The notes under the pieces: model-generated
Seen by the model: the letters and a program-made list of their open reading frames with translations, nothing else
What the model was told of the DNA's origin: nothing
Databases searched by the model: none
Translations under genes and position numbers: made by a program
Assembly: GCA_026874595.1 (NCBI GenBank)
Contig: CM049322.1
Location: 1,473,900 to 1,537,899 of the forward strand
DNA length: 64,000 nucleotides
Direction: 5' to 3'
Source of the DNA: Sipunculus nudus
Lineage: Eukaryota; Annelida; Sipuncula; Golfingiida; Sipunculidae
Part shown: piece after piece, positions 23,229 to 36,395 of the stretch
Layout of the letters: the number at the start of each line of letters is the position of its first letter
Position numbering within the stretch: the first letter of the stretch is position 1

Positions 23229-26200
23229 ATGGTTGCAAATCGCCTTTATGGAGACATAGTTTCCTTGCTTACATTTTGCTTACGCTTTGCTTATGCTTTG
23301 CTTACGAAGAAAACACCACAGATTTTAAGCATTTTTCTACAAACACTCACAAATACTACCCATAGGGACACTGACTGGTTCACTGGCTACACGAAAATAC
23401 CTGTTAGAGGTCAGTACTCTAAATATTAGGGGTCAAATCGTACAATCAAAATCAGAAATAGCTATTACTTCTCAATTCTAAAAGTGATATAATCTAATTT
23501 AGGGACCCATTTTTCTCTTTTAACCTCAACAATCAAAAGTTTTTATACCATATTCGACATAAATAGACTGCTGGGAAGTCTAACATTATATTATTTCTTC
23601 GGAAAATGGTCGGAAAACGCATTTATGGAGACATAGTTCCTTTGCTTACACTTTGCTTACGCTTTGCTTATGCTTTTCTTACGGTGAAAACACCAAAGTA
23701 CTCAAGCAATTTTTTTGAAATACAGACAAGTATGAACCATAGGGACACAGCCTGGTTCCCTGGCTACACAATAGTGCCTGTAAGTCATCATGAATCTAAA
23801 AATTAAGGGTCAAACCGTTCTAACTAAATCAGAAATAGATAATACTATTAATTTCAAAAAGTGATAATATCGAGTTTAGGGAGCCATTTTTCTTTTTTAC
23901 CTGAAGTGATCAACAGTTATGTTCCTTCGACATAGATAGACTCTTGGAGAGCCTAATATTATATTATATCTGCAGAATATGGTTGCAAATCGCCTTTATG
24001 GAGACATAGTTCCGTTGCTTACATTTTGCTTACGCTTTGCTTATGCTTTGCTTACGAAGAAAACACCACAGAATTTAAACATTTCTCTACAAATACTCAC
24101 AAATACTACCCATAGGGACACTGACTGGTTCACTGGCTACACGATTATACCTGTTGGTGGTCAGTACTCTAAATATTAGGGGTCAAATCGTACAATCAAA
24201 ATCAGAAATAGCTATTACTTCTCAATTCTAAAAGTGATATAATCTAGTTTAGGGACCCATTTTTCTCTTTTAACCTCAATAATCAAAAGTTTTTTTACCA
24301 TATTCGACATAAATAGACTGCTGGGAAGTCTAACATTATATAATTTCTTCGGAAAATGGTCGGAAAACGCATTTATGGAGACATAGTTCCTTTGTTTACA
24401 CCTTGCTTACGCTTTGCTTATGCTTTGCTTATGGTGAAAACACCAAAGAACTCAAGCATTTTTCTGCAAATACAGACAAGTATGAACCATAGGGACACAG
24501 CCTGGTTCCCTGGCTACACAATAGTGCCTGTTAGTCATCATGAATCTAAAAATAAAGGGTCAAACCGTTCTATCTAAATCAGAAAAAGATAATACTATTA
24601 ATTTCAAAAAGTGATAATATCGAGTTTAGGGACCCATTTTTCTTTTTTACCTGAATTGATTAACAGTTATGTTCCTTCGACATAGATAGACTCTTGGAGA
24701 GCCTAATATTATATTATACCTTCAGAATATGGTTGCAAATCTCCTTTATGGAGACATAGTTCCTTTGCTTACATTTTGCTTACGCTTTGCTTATGCTTTG
24801 CTTACGAAGAAAACACCACAGATTTTAAGCATTTTTCTACAAATACTCACAAATACTACCCATAGGGACACAGACTGGTTCACTGGCTACACGATAATAC
24901 CTGTTAGTGGTCAGTACTCTAAATATTAGGGGTCAAATCGTACAATGAAAATCAGAAATAGCTATTACTTCTTAATTCTAAAAGTGATATAATCTAATTT
25001 AGGGACCCATTTTTCTCTTTAAACCTCAATAATCAAGCGTTTTTTTTTACCATATTCAACATAAATAGACTGCTGGGAAGTCTAACATTATATTATTTCT
25101 CCTGAAAATGGTCGGAAAACGCATTTATGGAGACATAGTTCCTTTGCTTACACCTTGCTAACACTTTGCTTATGCTTTGCTTATGGTGAAAACACCAAAG
25201 AACTCAAGCATTTTTCTGCAAATACAGACAAGTATGAACCATAGGGACACAGCCTGGTTCCCTGGCTACACAATAGTGCCTGTTAGTCATCATGAATCTA
25301 AAAATTAAGGGTCAAACCGTTCCATCTAAATCAGAAATAGATAATACTATTAATATCAAAAAGTGATAATATCGAGTTTAAGGAGCCATTTTTCTTTTTT
25401 ACCTGAATTGATCAACAGTTATGTTCCAAATTCGACAAAAATGGACTCCTGAGAGCCTAATATTATATTATATCTTCAGAATATGGTTGCAAATCGCCTT
25501 TATGGAGACATTTTTTATTTGCTTACATTTTGCTTACGCTTTGCTTATGCTTTGCTTACGAAGAAAACACCATAGATTTTAAGCATTTTTCTACAAACAC
25601 TCACAAATACTACCCATAGGGACACAGACTGGTTCACTGGCTACATGATAATACCTGTTAGTGGTCAGTACTCTAAATATTAGGGGTCAAATCGTACAAT
25701 GAAAATCAAAATTAGCTATTACTTCTTAATTCTAAAAGTGATATAATCTAATTTAGGGACCCATTTTTCTCTTTAAACCTCAATAATCAAACGTTTTTTT
25801 TTTACCATATTCAACATAAATAGACTGCTGGGAAGTCTAACATTATATTATTTCTCCGGAAAATGGTCGGAAAACGCATTTATGGAGACATAGTTCCTTT
25901 GCTTACACCTTGCTTACGCTTTGCTTATGCTTTGCTTATGGTGAAAACACCAAAGACCTCAAGCATTTTTCTGCAAAAACAGACAAGTATGAACCATAGG
26001 GACACAGCCTGGTTCCCTGGCTACACAATAGTGCCTGTTAGTCATCATGAATCTAAAAATTAAGGGTCAAACCGTTCCATCTAAATCAGAAATAGATAAT
26101 ACTATTAATATCAAAAAGTGATAATATCGAGTTTAGGGAGCCATTTTTCTTTTTTACCTGAATTGATCAACAGTTATGTTCCAAATTCGACAAAAATAGA

Positions 26201-26614
26201 CTCTTGAGAGCCTAATATTATATTATATCTTCAGAATATGGTTGCAAATCGCCTTTATGGAGACATAGTTTCCTTGCTTACATTTTGCTTACGCTTTGCT
26301 TATGCTTTGCTTACGAAGAAAACACCACAGATTTTAAGCATTTTTCTACAAACACTCACAAATACTACCCATAGGGACACTGACTGGTTCACTGGCTACA
26401 CGAAAATACCTGTTAGAGGTCAGTACTCTAAATATTAGGGGTCAAATCGTACAATCAAAATCAGAAATAGCTATTACTTCTCAATTCTAAAAGTGATATA
26501 ATCTAATTTAGGGACCCATTTTTCTCTTTTAACCTCAACAATCAAAAGTTTTTATACCATATTCGACATAAATAGACTGCTGGGAAGTCTAACATTATAT
26601 TATTTCTTCGGAAA
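23229..26614 (+). repeat. Nine-monomer block repeating 17211-19463 at 6,018 bp
   Basis: Monomers: b4r 23229, a3 23606, b1 23979, a2/a6 hybrid 24356, b5 24729, a5x 25108, b6 25483, a5 25863, b4r 26238. Units 23229-25482 correspond to 17211-19463 with an offset of 6,018 bp (16 monomers) and share private marks such as CAGAAAAAGATAA in the hybrid and TTTAAGGAGCC in the a5x tail. Here the b6-a5-b4r run is still complete, so this block shows the state before the dimer loss seen at 19464. The b6 unit at 25483 has CCATAG, an in-frame stop; a5x 25108 has TCCTGAAAATGG. Confidence 0.87.
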
Positions 26615-27364
26615 ATGGTCGGAAAACGCATTTATGGAGACATAGTTCCTTTGCTTACACTTTGCTTACGCTTTGCTTATGCTTTTATTACGGTGAAAAC
26701 ACCAAAGAACTCAAGCAATTTTTTGGAAATACAGACAAGTATGAACCATAGGGACACAGTCTGGATCCCTGGTTACACAATAGTGCCTGTTAGTCATCAC
26801 GAATCTAAAAATTAAGGGTCAAACCGTTCTATCTAAATCAGAAATAGATAATACTATTAATTTCAAAAAGTGATAATATTGAGTTTAGGGAGCCATTTTT
26901 CTTTTTTACCTCAATTGATCAACAGTTATGTTCCTTCGACATAGATAGACTCTTGGAGAGCCTAATATTATATTATATCTTCAGAATATGGTTGCAAATC
27001 GCCTTTATGGAGACATAGTTCCTTTGCTTACATTTTGCTTACGCTTTGCTTATGCTTTGCTTACGAAGAAAACACCACCGATTTTAAGCATTTTTCTACA
27101 AATACTCACAAATACTACCCATAGGGACACAGAATGGTTCACTGGCTACACGAAAATACCTGTTAGTGGTCAGTACTCTAAATATTAGGGGTCAAATCGT
27201 ACAATCAAAATCAGAAATAGCTATTACTTCTCGATTCTAAAAGTGATATAATCTAATTTAGGGACCCATTTTTCTCTTTTAACCTCAACAATCAAAAGTT
27301 TTTATACCATATTCGACATAAATAGACTGCTGGGAAGTCTAACATTATATAATTTCTTCGGAAA
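26615..27364 (+). repeat. a4 plus mixed B dimer
   Basis: The a4 monomer at 26615 matches 19842 (both have CTGGATCCCTGGTTAC) at an offset of 6,773 bp. The B monomer at 26988 combines ACCGATTTTAAGC with CATTTTTC and carries the private mark GACACAGAATGG, otherwise seen only at 42790. The dimer joins the mosaic zone to the first relative of the 20-monomer HOR. Confidence 0.85.
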
Positions 27365-27737
27365 ATGGTCGCAAAACGCATTTATGGAGACATAGTTCCT
27401 TTGCTTACACTTTGCTTAAGCTTTGCTTATGCTTTTATTACGGTGAAAACACCAAAGAACTCAAGCAATTTTTTGGAAATACAGACAAGTATGAACCATA
27501 GGGACACAGCCTGGTTCCCTGGCTACACAATAGTGCCTGTTAGTCATCACAAATCTAAAAATTAAGGGTCAAACCGTTCTATCTAATTCAGAAATAGATA
27601 ATACTATTAATTTCAAAAAGTGATAATATTGAGTTTAGGTAGCCATTTTTCTTTTTTACCTCAATTGTTCAACAGTTATGTTCCTTCGACATAGATAGAC
27701 TCTTGGAGAGCCTAATATTATATTATATCTTCAGAAT

Positions 27738-28001
27738 ATGGTTGCAAATCGCCTTTATGGAGACATAGTTCCTTTGCTTACATTTTGCTTACGCTTTGCT
27801 TATGCTTTGCTTACGAAGAAAATACCACCGATTTTAAGCATTATTCTACAAATACTCACAAATACTACCCTTAGGGACACAGACTGTTTCACTGGCTACA
27901 TAATAATACCTGTTAGTGGTCAGTACTCTAAATATTTAGGGTCAAATCGTACAATCAAAATCAGAAATAGCTATTACTTCTCAATTCTAAAAGTGATATA
28001 A
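27738..28001 (+). repeat. b2d-type B monomer with read-through open frame (copies at 43539, 51063, 58587)
   Basis: AAATATTTAGGGTC replaces AAATATTAGGGGTC, so the usual TAG is out of frame and the frame runs on through the A+T-rich tail to 87 codons. Other private marks are GAAAATACCACCG, CCCTTAGGG and GACTGTTTC. All four copies carry the same changes and sit between a4c and a3x units. I see a lineage marker, not a gene. Confidence 0.8.
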
Positions 28002-28114
28002 TCTAATTTAGGGACCCATTTTTCTCTTTTAACCTCAATAATCAAAAGTTTTTATACCATATTTGATATAAATAGACTGCTGGGAAGTCTAACATTATAT
28101 TATTTCTTCGGAAA

Positions 28115-28491
28115 ATGGTCGGAAAACGCATTTATGGAGACATAGTTCCTTTGCTTACACTTTGCTTACGCTTTGCTTATGCTTTTCTTACGGTGAAAAC
28201 ACCAAAGAACTCAAGCAATTTTTTTTAAATACAGACAAGTATGAACCATAGGGACACAGCCTGGTTCCCTGGCTACACAATAGTGCCTGTTAGTCATCAT
28301 GAATCTAAAAATTAAGGGTCAAACCGTTCTAACTAAATCAGAAATAGATAATACTATAAATTTCAAAAAAGTGATAATATCGGGATTAGATACCCATTTT
28401 TCTTTTTTACCTGAATTGATCAACAGTTATGTTCCAAATTCGACATAAATAGACTCTTGGAGAGCCTAATATTATATTTTATCTTCAGAAT
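28115..28491 (+). repeat. Hybrid A monomer a3x/a2 (dimer loss)
   Basis: The head is a3x, through CCGTTCTAACTAAATC, and the tail is a2 (ACTATAAATTTC, CGGGATTAGATACCC, CCAAATTCGACATAAATAG). The intact order a3x-b1-a2-b4 at 43916-45043 is reduced to [a3x/a2]-b4. Diagnostic bases at 28332 and 28358 confine the exchange to the 25 bp between them. Confidence 0.88.
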
Positions 28492-31400
28492 ATGGTTGCA
28501 AATCGCCTTTATGGAGACACAGTTCCGTTGCTTACATTTTGCTTACGCTTTGCTTATGCTTTGCTTACGAAGAAAACACCACAGATTTTAAGCATTTTTC
28601 TACAAACACTCACAAATACTACCCATAGGAACACTGACTGGTTTACTGGCTACACGAAAATACCTGTTAGTGGTCAGTACTCTAAATATTAGGGGTCAAA
28701 TCGTACAATCAAAATCAGAAATAGCTATTACTTCTCAATTCTAAAAGTGATATAATCTAATTTAGGGACCCATTTTTCTCTTTTAACCTCAACAATCAAA
28801 AGTTTTTATACCATATTCGACATAAATAGACTGCTGGGAAGTCTAACATTATATTATTTCTTCGGAAAATGGTCGGAAAACGCATTTATGGAGACATAGT
28901 TCCTTTGCATACACTTTGCTTACGCTTTGCTTATGCTTTTATTACGGTGAAAACACCAAAGAACTCAAGCAATTTTTTGGAAATACAGACAAGTATGAAC
29001 CATAGGGACACAGCCTGGTTCCCTGGCTACACAATAGTGCCTGTTAGTCATCACGAATCTAAAAATTAAGGGTCAAACCGTTCTATCTAAATCAGAAATA
29101 GATAATACTATTAATTTCAAAAAGTGATAATATTGAGTTTAGGGAGCCATTTTTCTTTTTTACCTCAAGTGATCAACAGTTATGTTCCTTCGACATAGAT
29201 AGACTCTTGGAGAGCCTAATATTATATTATATCTTCAGAATATGGTTGCAAATCGCCTTTATGGAGACATAGTTCCTTTGCTTACATTTTGCTTACGCTT
29301 TGCTTATGCTTTGCTTACGAAGAAAACACCACCGATTTTAAGCATTATTCTACAAATACTCACAAATACTACCCATAGGGACACAGACTGGTTCACTGGC
29401 TACATAATAATACCTGTTAGTGGTCAGTACTCTAAATATTAGGGGTCAAATCGTACAATCAAAATCAGAAATAGCTATTACTTCTCCATTTCTAAAAGTG
29501 ATATAATCTAATTTAGGGACCCATTTTTCTCTTTTAACCTCAATAATCAAAAGTTTTGTTACCATATTCGACATAAATAGACTGCTGGGAAGTCTAACAT
29601 TATATTATTTCTTCGGAAAATGGTCGGAAAACGCATTTATGGAGACATAGTTCCTTTGCTTACACTTTGCTTACGCTTTGCTTATGCTTTGCTTACGGTG
29701 AAAACACCAAAGAACTCAAGCATTTTTCTGCAAATACAGACAAGTATGAACCATAGGGACACAGCCTGGTTCCCTGGCTACACAATAGTGCCTGTTAGTC
29801 ATCATGAATCTAAAAATTAAGGGTCAAACCGTTCCATCTAAATCAGAAATTGATAATACTATTAATTTCAAAAAGTGATAATATCGGGATTAGGGACCCA
29901 TTCTTCTTTTTTACCTGAATTGATCAACAGTTATGTTCCAAATTCGACATAGATAGACTCTTGGAGAGCCTAATAATATATTATATCTTCAGAATATGGT
30001 TGCAAATCGCCTTTATGGAGACATAGTTCCTTTGCTTACATTTTGCTTACGCTTTGCTTATGCTTTGCTTACGAAGAAAACACCACCGATTTTAAGCATT
30101 ATTCTACAAATACTCACAAATACTACCCATAGGGACACAGATTGGTTCACTGGCTACATAATAATACCTGTTAGTGGTCAGTACTCTAAATATTAGGGGT
30201 CAAATCGTACAATCAAAATCAGAAATAGCTATTACTTCTCAATTCTAACAGTGATATAATCTAATTTAGGGACCCATTTTTCTCTTTTAACCTCAATAAT
30301 CAAAAGTTTTTTTACCATATTCGACATAAATAGACTGCTGGGAAGTCTAACATTATATTATTTCTTCGGAAAATGGTCGGAAAACGCATTTATGGAGACA
30401 TAGTTCCTTTGCTTACACTTTGCTTACGCTTTGCTTATGCTTTGCTTACGGTGAAAACACCAAAGAACTCAAGCATTTTTCTGCAAATACAGACAAGTAT
30501 GAACCATAGGGACACAGCCTGGTTCCGTGGCTACACAATAGTGCCTGTTAGTCATCATGAATCTAAAAATTAAGGGTCAAACCGTTACATCTAAATCAGA
30601 AATAGATAATACTCTAAATTTCAAAAAAGTGATAATATCGGGATTAGATACCCATTTTTCTTTTTTACCTGAATTGATCAACAGTTATGTTCCAAATTCG
30701 ACATAAATAGACTCTTGGAGAGCCTAATATTATATTTTATCTTCAGAATATGGTTGCAAATCGCCTTTATGGAGACAAAGTTCCGTTGCTTACATTTTGC
30801 CCACGCTTTGCTTATGCTTTGCTTACGAAGAAAACACCACAGAATTTAAACATTTCTCTACAAATACTCACAAATACTACCCATAGGGACACTGACTGGT
30901 TCACTGGCTACACGATTATACCTGTTGGTGGACAGTACTCTAAATATTAGGGGTCAAATCGTACAATCAAAATCAGAAATAGCTATTACTTCTCAATTCT
31001 AAAAGTGATATAATCTAGTTTAGGGACCCATTTTTCTCTTTTAACCTCAATAATCAAAAGTTTTTTTACCATATTCGACATAAATAGACTGCTGGGAAGT
31101 CTAACATTATATAATTTCTTCGGAAAATGGTCGGAAAACGCATTTATGGAGACATAGTTCCTTTGTTTACACCTTGCTTACGCTTTGCTTATGCTTTGCT
31201 TATGGTGAAAACACCAAAGAACTCAAGCATTTTTCTGCAAATACAGACAAGTATGAACCATAGGGACACAGCCTGGTTCCCTGGCTACACAATAGTGCCT
31301 GTTAGTCATCATGAATCTAAAAATAAAGGGTCAAACCGTTCTATCTAAATCAGAAATAGATAATACTATAAATTTCAAAAAAGGGATAATATCGGGATTA

Positions 31401-31503
31401 GATACCCATTTTTCTTTTTTACCTGAATTGATCAACAGTTATGTTCCAAATTCGACATAAATAGACTCTTGGAGAGCCTAATATTATATTTTATCTTCAG
31501 AAT

Positions 31504-31879
31504 ATGGTTGCAAATCGCCTTTATGGAGACATAGTTCCTTTGCTTACATTTTGCTTACGCTTTGCTTATGCTTTGCTTACGAAGAAAACACCACAGATTT
31601 TAAGCATTATTCTACAAATACTCACAAATACTACCCATAGGGACACAGATTGGTTCACTGGCTACATAATAATACCTGTTAGTGGTCAGTACTCTAAATA
31701 TTAGGGGTCAAATCGTACAATCAAAATCAGAAATAGCTATTACTTCTCAATTCTAAAAGTGATATAATCTAATTTAGGGACCCATTTTTCTCTTTTAACC
31801 TCAATAATCAAGTTTTTTTTACCATATTCGACATAAATAGACTGCTGGGAAGTCTAACATTATATTATTTCTTCGGAAA
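31504..31879 (+). repeat. Hybrid B monomer b3/b2 (dimer loss)
   Basis: The head is b3 (TTCCTTTGC and CACAGATTTTAAGC) and from AGCATTATTC on the unit is b2 (GACACAGATTGG, ACATAATAATACC). The intact order a2-b3-a3-b2-a1T at 47679-49184 is reduced to a2-[b3/b2]-a1T. Bases at 31595 and 31609 confine the exchange to 13 bp. Confidence 0.85.
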
Positions 31880-33383
31880 ATGGTCGGAAAACGCATTTAT
31901 GGAGACATAGTTCCTTTGCTTACACTTTGCTTACGCTTTGCTTATGCTTTGCTTACGGTGAAAACACCAAAGAACTCAAGCATTTTTCTGCAAATACAGA
32001 CAAGTATGAACCATACGGACACAGCCTGGTTCCGTGGCTACACAATAGTGCCTGTTAGTCATCATGAATCTAAAAATTAAGGGTCAAACCGTTCCATCTA
32101 AATCAGAAATAGATAATACTATAAATTTCAAAAAAGTGATAATATCGGGATTAGATACCCATTTTTCTTTTTTACCTGAATTGATCAACAGTTATGTTCC
32201 AAATTCGACATAAATAGACTCTTGGAGAGCCTAATATTATATTTTATCTTCAGAATATGGTTGCAAATCGCCTTTATGGAGACATAGTTCCGTTGCTTAC
32301 ATTTTGCTTACGCTTTGCTTATGCTTTGCTTACGAAGAAAACACCACAGAATTTAAACATTTCTCTACAAATACTCACAAATACTACCCATAGGGACACT
32401 GACTGGTTCACTGGCTACACGATTATACCTGTTGGTGGACAGTACTCTAAATATTAGGGGTCAAATCGTATAATCAAAATCAGAAATAGCTATTACTTCT
32501 CAATTCTAAAAGTGATATAATCTAGTTTAGGGACCCATTTTTCTCTTTTAACCTCAATAATCAAAAGTTTTTTACCATATTCGACATAAATAGACTGCTG
32601 GGAAGTCTAACATTATATAATTTCTTCGGAAAATGGTCGGAAAACGCATTTATGGAGACATAGTTCCTTTGTTTACACCTTGCTTACGCTTTGCTTATGC
32701 TTTGCTTATGGTGAAAACACCAAAGAACTCAAGCATTTTTCTGCAAATACAGACAAGTATGAACCATAGGGACACAGCCTGGTTCCCTGGCTACACAATA
32801 GTGCCTGTTAGTCATCATGATTCTAAAAATAAAGGGTCAAACCGTTCTATCTAAATCAGAAATAGATAATACTATTAATTTCAAAAAGTGATAATATCGA
32901 GTTTTAGATACCCATTTTTCTTTTTTACCTGAATTGATTAACAGTTATGTTCCTTCGACATAGATAGACTCTTGGAGAGCCTAATATTATATTTTATCTT
33001 CAGAATATGGTTGCAAATCGCCTTTATGGAGACATAGTTCCGTTGCTTACATTTTGCTTACGCTTTGCTTATGCTTTGCTTACGAAGAAAACACCACAGA
33101 ATTTAAACATTTCTCTACAAATACTCACAAATACTACCCATAGGGACACTGACTGGTTCACTGGCTACACGATTATACCTGTTGGTGGACAGTACTCTAA
33201 ATATTAGGGGTCAAATCGTACAATCAAAATCAGAAATAGATATTACTTCTCAATTCTAAAAGTGATATAATCTAGTTTAGGGACCCATTTTTCTCTTTTA
33301 ACCTCAATAATCAAAAGTTTTTTTACCATATTCGACATAAATAGACTGCTGGGAAGTCTAACATTATATAATTTCTTCGGAAA

Positions 33384-36300
33384 ATGGTCGGAAAACGCAT
33401 TTATGGAGACATAGTTCCTTTGCTTACACTTTGCTTACGCTTTGCTTATGCTTTGCTTACGGTGAAAACACCAAAGAACTCAAGCATTTTTCTGCAAATA
33501 CAGACAAGTATGAACCATAGGGACACAGCCTGGTTCCCTGGCTACACAATAGTGCCTGTTAGTCATCATGAATCTAAAAATTAAGGGTCAAACCGTTCCA
33601 TCTAAATCAGAAATTGATAATACTATTAATTTCAAAAAGTGATAATATCGGGATTAGGGACCCATTCTTCTTTTTTACCTGAATTGATCAACAGTTATGT
33701 TCCAAATTCGACATAGATAGACTCTTGGAGAGCCTAATAATATATTATATCTTCAGAATATGGTTGCAAATCGCCTTTATGGAGACATAGTTCCTTTGCT
33801 TACATTTTGCTTACGCTTTGCTTATGCTTTGCTTACGAAGAAAACACCACCGATTTTAAGCATTATTCTACAAATACTCACAAATACTACCCATAGGGAC
33901 ACAGATTGGTTCACTGGCTACATAATAATACCTGTTAGTGGTCAGTACTCTAAATATTAGGGGTCAAATCGTACAATCAAAATCAGAAATAGCTATTACT
34001 TCTCAATTCTAAAAGTGATATAATCTAATTTAGGGACCCATTTTTCTCTTTTAACCTCAATAATCAAAAGTTTTTTTACCATATTCGACATAAATAGACT
34101 GCTGGGAAGTCTAACATTATATTATTTCTTCGGAAAATGGTCGGAAAACGCATTTATGGAGACATAGTTCCTTTGCTAACACTTTGCTTACGCTTTGCTT
34201 ATGCTTTGCTTACGGTGAAAACACCAAAGAACTCAAGCATTTTTCTGCAAATACAGACAAGTATGAACCATAGGGACACAGCCTGGTTCCGTGGCTACAC
34301 AATAGTGCCTGGTAGTCATCATGAATCTAAAAATTAAGGGTCAAACCGTTACATCTAAATCAGAAATAGATAATACTATAAATTTCAAAAAAGTGATAAT
34401 ATCGGGATTAGATACCCATTTTTCTTTTTTACCTGAATTGATCAACAGTTATGTTCCAAATTCGACATAAATAGACTCTTGGAGAGCCTAATATTATATT
34501 TTATCTTCAGAATATGGTTCCAAATCGCCTTTATGGAGACATAGTTCCGTTGCTTACATTTTGCTTACGCTTTGCTTATGCTTTGCTTACGAAGAAAACA
34601 CCACAGAATTTAAACATTTCTCTACAAATACTCACAAATACTACCCATAGGGACACTGACTGGTTCACTGGCTACACGATTATACCTGTTGGTGGACAGT
34701 ACTCTAAATATTAGGGGTCAAATCGTACAATCAAAATCAGAAATAGCTATTACTTCTCAATTCTAAAAGTGATATAATCTAGTTTAGGGACCCATTTTTC
34801 TCTTTTAACCTCAATAATCAAAAGTTTTTTTACCATATTCGACATAAATAGACTGCTGGGAAGTCTAACATTATATAATTTCTTCGGAAAATGGTCGGAA
34901 AACGCATTTATGGAGACATAGTTCCTTTGTTTACACCTTGCTTACACTTTGCTTATGCTTTGCTTATGGTGAAAACACCAAAGAACTCAAGCATTTTTCT
35001 GCAAATACAGACAAGTATGAACCATAGGGACACAGCCTGGTTCCCTGGCTACACAATAGTGCCTGTTAGTCATCATGAATCTAAAAATAAAGGGTCAAAC
35101 CGTTCTATCTAAATCAGAAATAGATAATACTATAAATTTCAAAAAAGTGATAATATCGGGATTAGATACCCATTTTTCTTTTTTACCTGAATTGATCAAC
35201 AGTTATGTTCCAAATTCGACATAAATAGACTCTTGGAGAGCCTAATATTATATTTTATCTTCAGAATATGGTTGCAAATCGCCTTTATGGAGACATAGTT
35301 CCTTTGCTTACATTTTGCTTACGCTTTGCTTATGCTTTGCTTACGAAGAAAACACCACAGATTTTAAGCATTTTTCTACAAATACTCACAAATACTACCC
35401 ATAGGGACACTGACTGGTTCACTGGCTACACGAAAATACCTGTTAGTGTTCAGTACTCTAAATATTAGGGATCAAATCGTACAATCAAAATCAGAAATAG
35501 CTATTACTTCTCAATTCTAAAAGTGATATAATCTAATTTAGGGACCCATTTTTCTCTTTTAACCTCAATAATCAAAAGTTTTTATACCATATTCGACATA
35601 AATAGACTGCTGGGAAGTCTAACATTATATTATTTCTTCGGAAAATGGTCGGAAAACGCATTTATGGAGAAATAGTTCCTTTGCTTACACTTTGCTTACG
35701 CTTTGCTTATGCTTTTCTTACGGTGAAAACACCAAAGAACTCAAGCAATTTTTTTGAAATACAGACAAGTATGAACCATAGGGACACAGCCTGGTTCCCT
35801 GGCTACACAATAGTGCCTGTAAGTCATCACGAATCTAAAAATTAAGGGTCAAACCGTTCTAACTAAATCAGAAATAGATAATACTATTAATTTCAAAAAG
35901 TGATAATATCGAGTTTAGGGAGCCATTTTTCTTTTTTACCTGAAGTGATCAACAGTTATGTTCCTTCGACATAGATAGACTCTTGGAGAGCCTAATATTA
36001 TATTATATCTGCAGAATATGGTTGCAAATCGCCTTTATGGAGACATAGTTCCGTTGCTTACATTTTGCTTACGCTTTGCTTATGCTTTGCTTACGAAGAA
36101 AACACCACCGATTTTAAGCATTATTCTACAAATACTCACAAATACTACCCATAGGGACACAGATTGGTTCACTGGCTACATAATAATACCTGTTAGTGGT
36201 CAGTACTCTAAATATTAGGGGTCAAATCGTACAATCCAAATCAGAAATAGCTATTACTTCTCAATTCTAAAAGTGATATAATCTAATTTAGGGACCCATT

Positions 36301-36395
36301 TTTCTCTTTTAACCTCAATAATCAAAAGTTTTTTTTACCATATTCGACATAAATAGACTGCTGGGAAGTCTTACATTATATTATTTCTTCGGAAA
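33384..36395 (+). repeat. Eight-monomer block repeated 5,267 bp downstream (copy 1)
   Basis: Monomers: a1 33384, b2 33760, a1R 34137, b1 34514, a2 34891, b3 35268, a3 35645, b2 36018. All eight have counterparts exactly 5,267 bp (14 monomers) downstream at 38651-41662. They share private marks: GCCTGGTAGTCATC in a1R, GGTTCCAAATCGCC in b1 and GGAGAAATAGTTCC in a3. The same order also occurs in the 7,524-bp HOR (46171-49183), but there the a1R and b1 units lack those private marks. Confidence 0.9.

Larger units (their letters stand above)
27365..33383 (+). repeat. Shortened relative of the 20-monomer HOR (16 monomers)
   Basis: Monomers: a4c 27365, b2d 27738, a3x/a2 hybrid 28115, b4 28492, a4h 28869, b2 29242, a1 29620, b2 29996, a1R 30373, b1 30750, a2 31127, b3/b2 hybrid 31504, a1T 31880, b1 32257, a2 (CATGATTC) 32633, b1 33007. 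Against the full order seen at 43167-50690 it lacks two dimers, each replaced by a hybrid monomer at 28115 and 31504. The last unit is b1 instead of b2. The a2 tail at 32881-32920 reads CGAGTTTTAGATACCC, a blend of two tail types. Confidence 0.87.
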
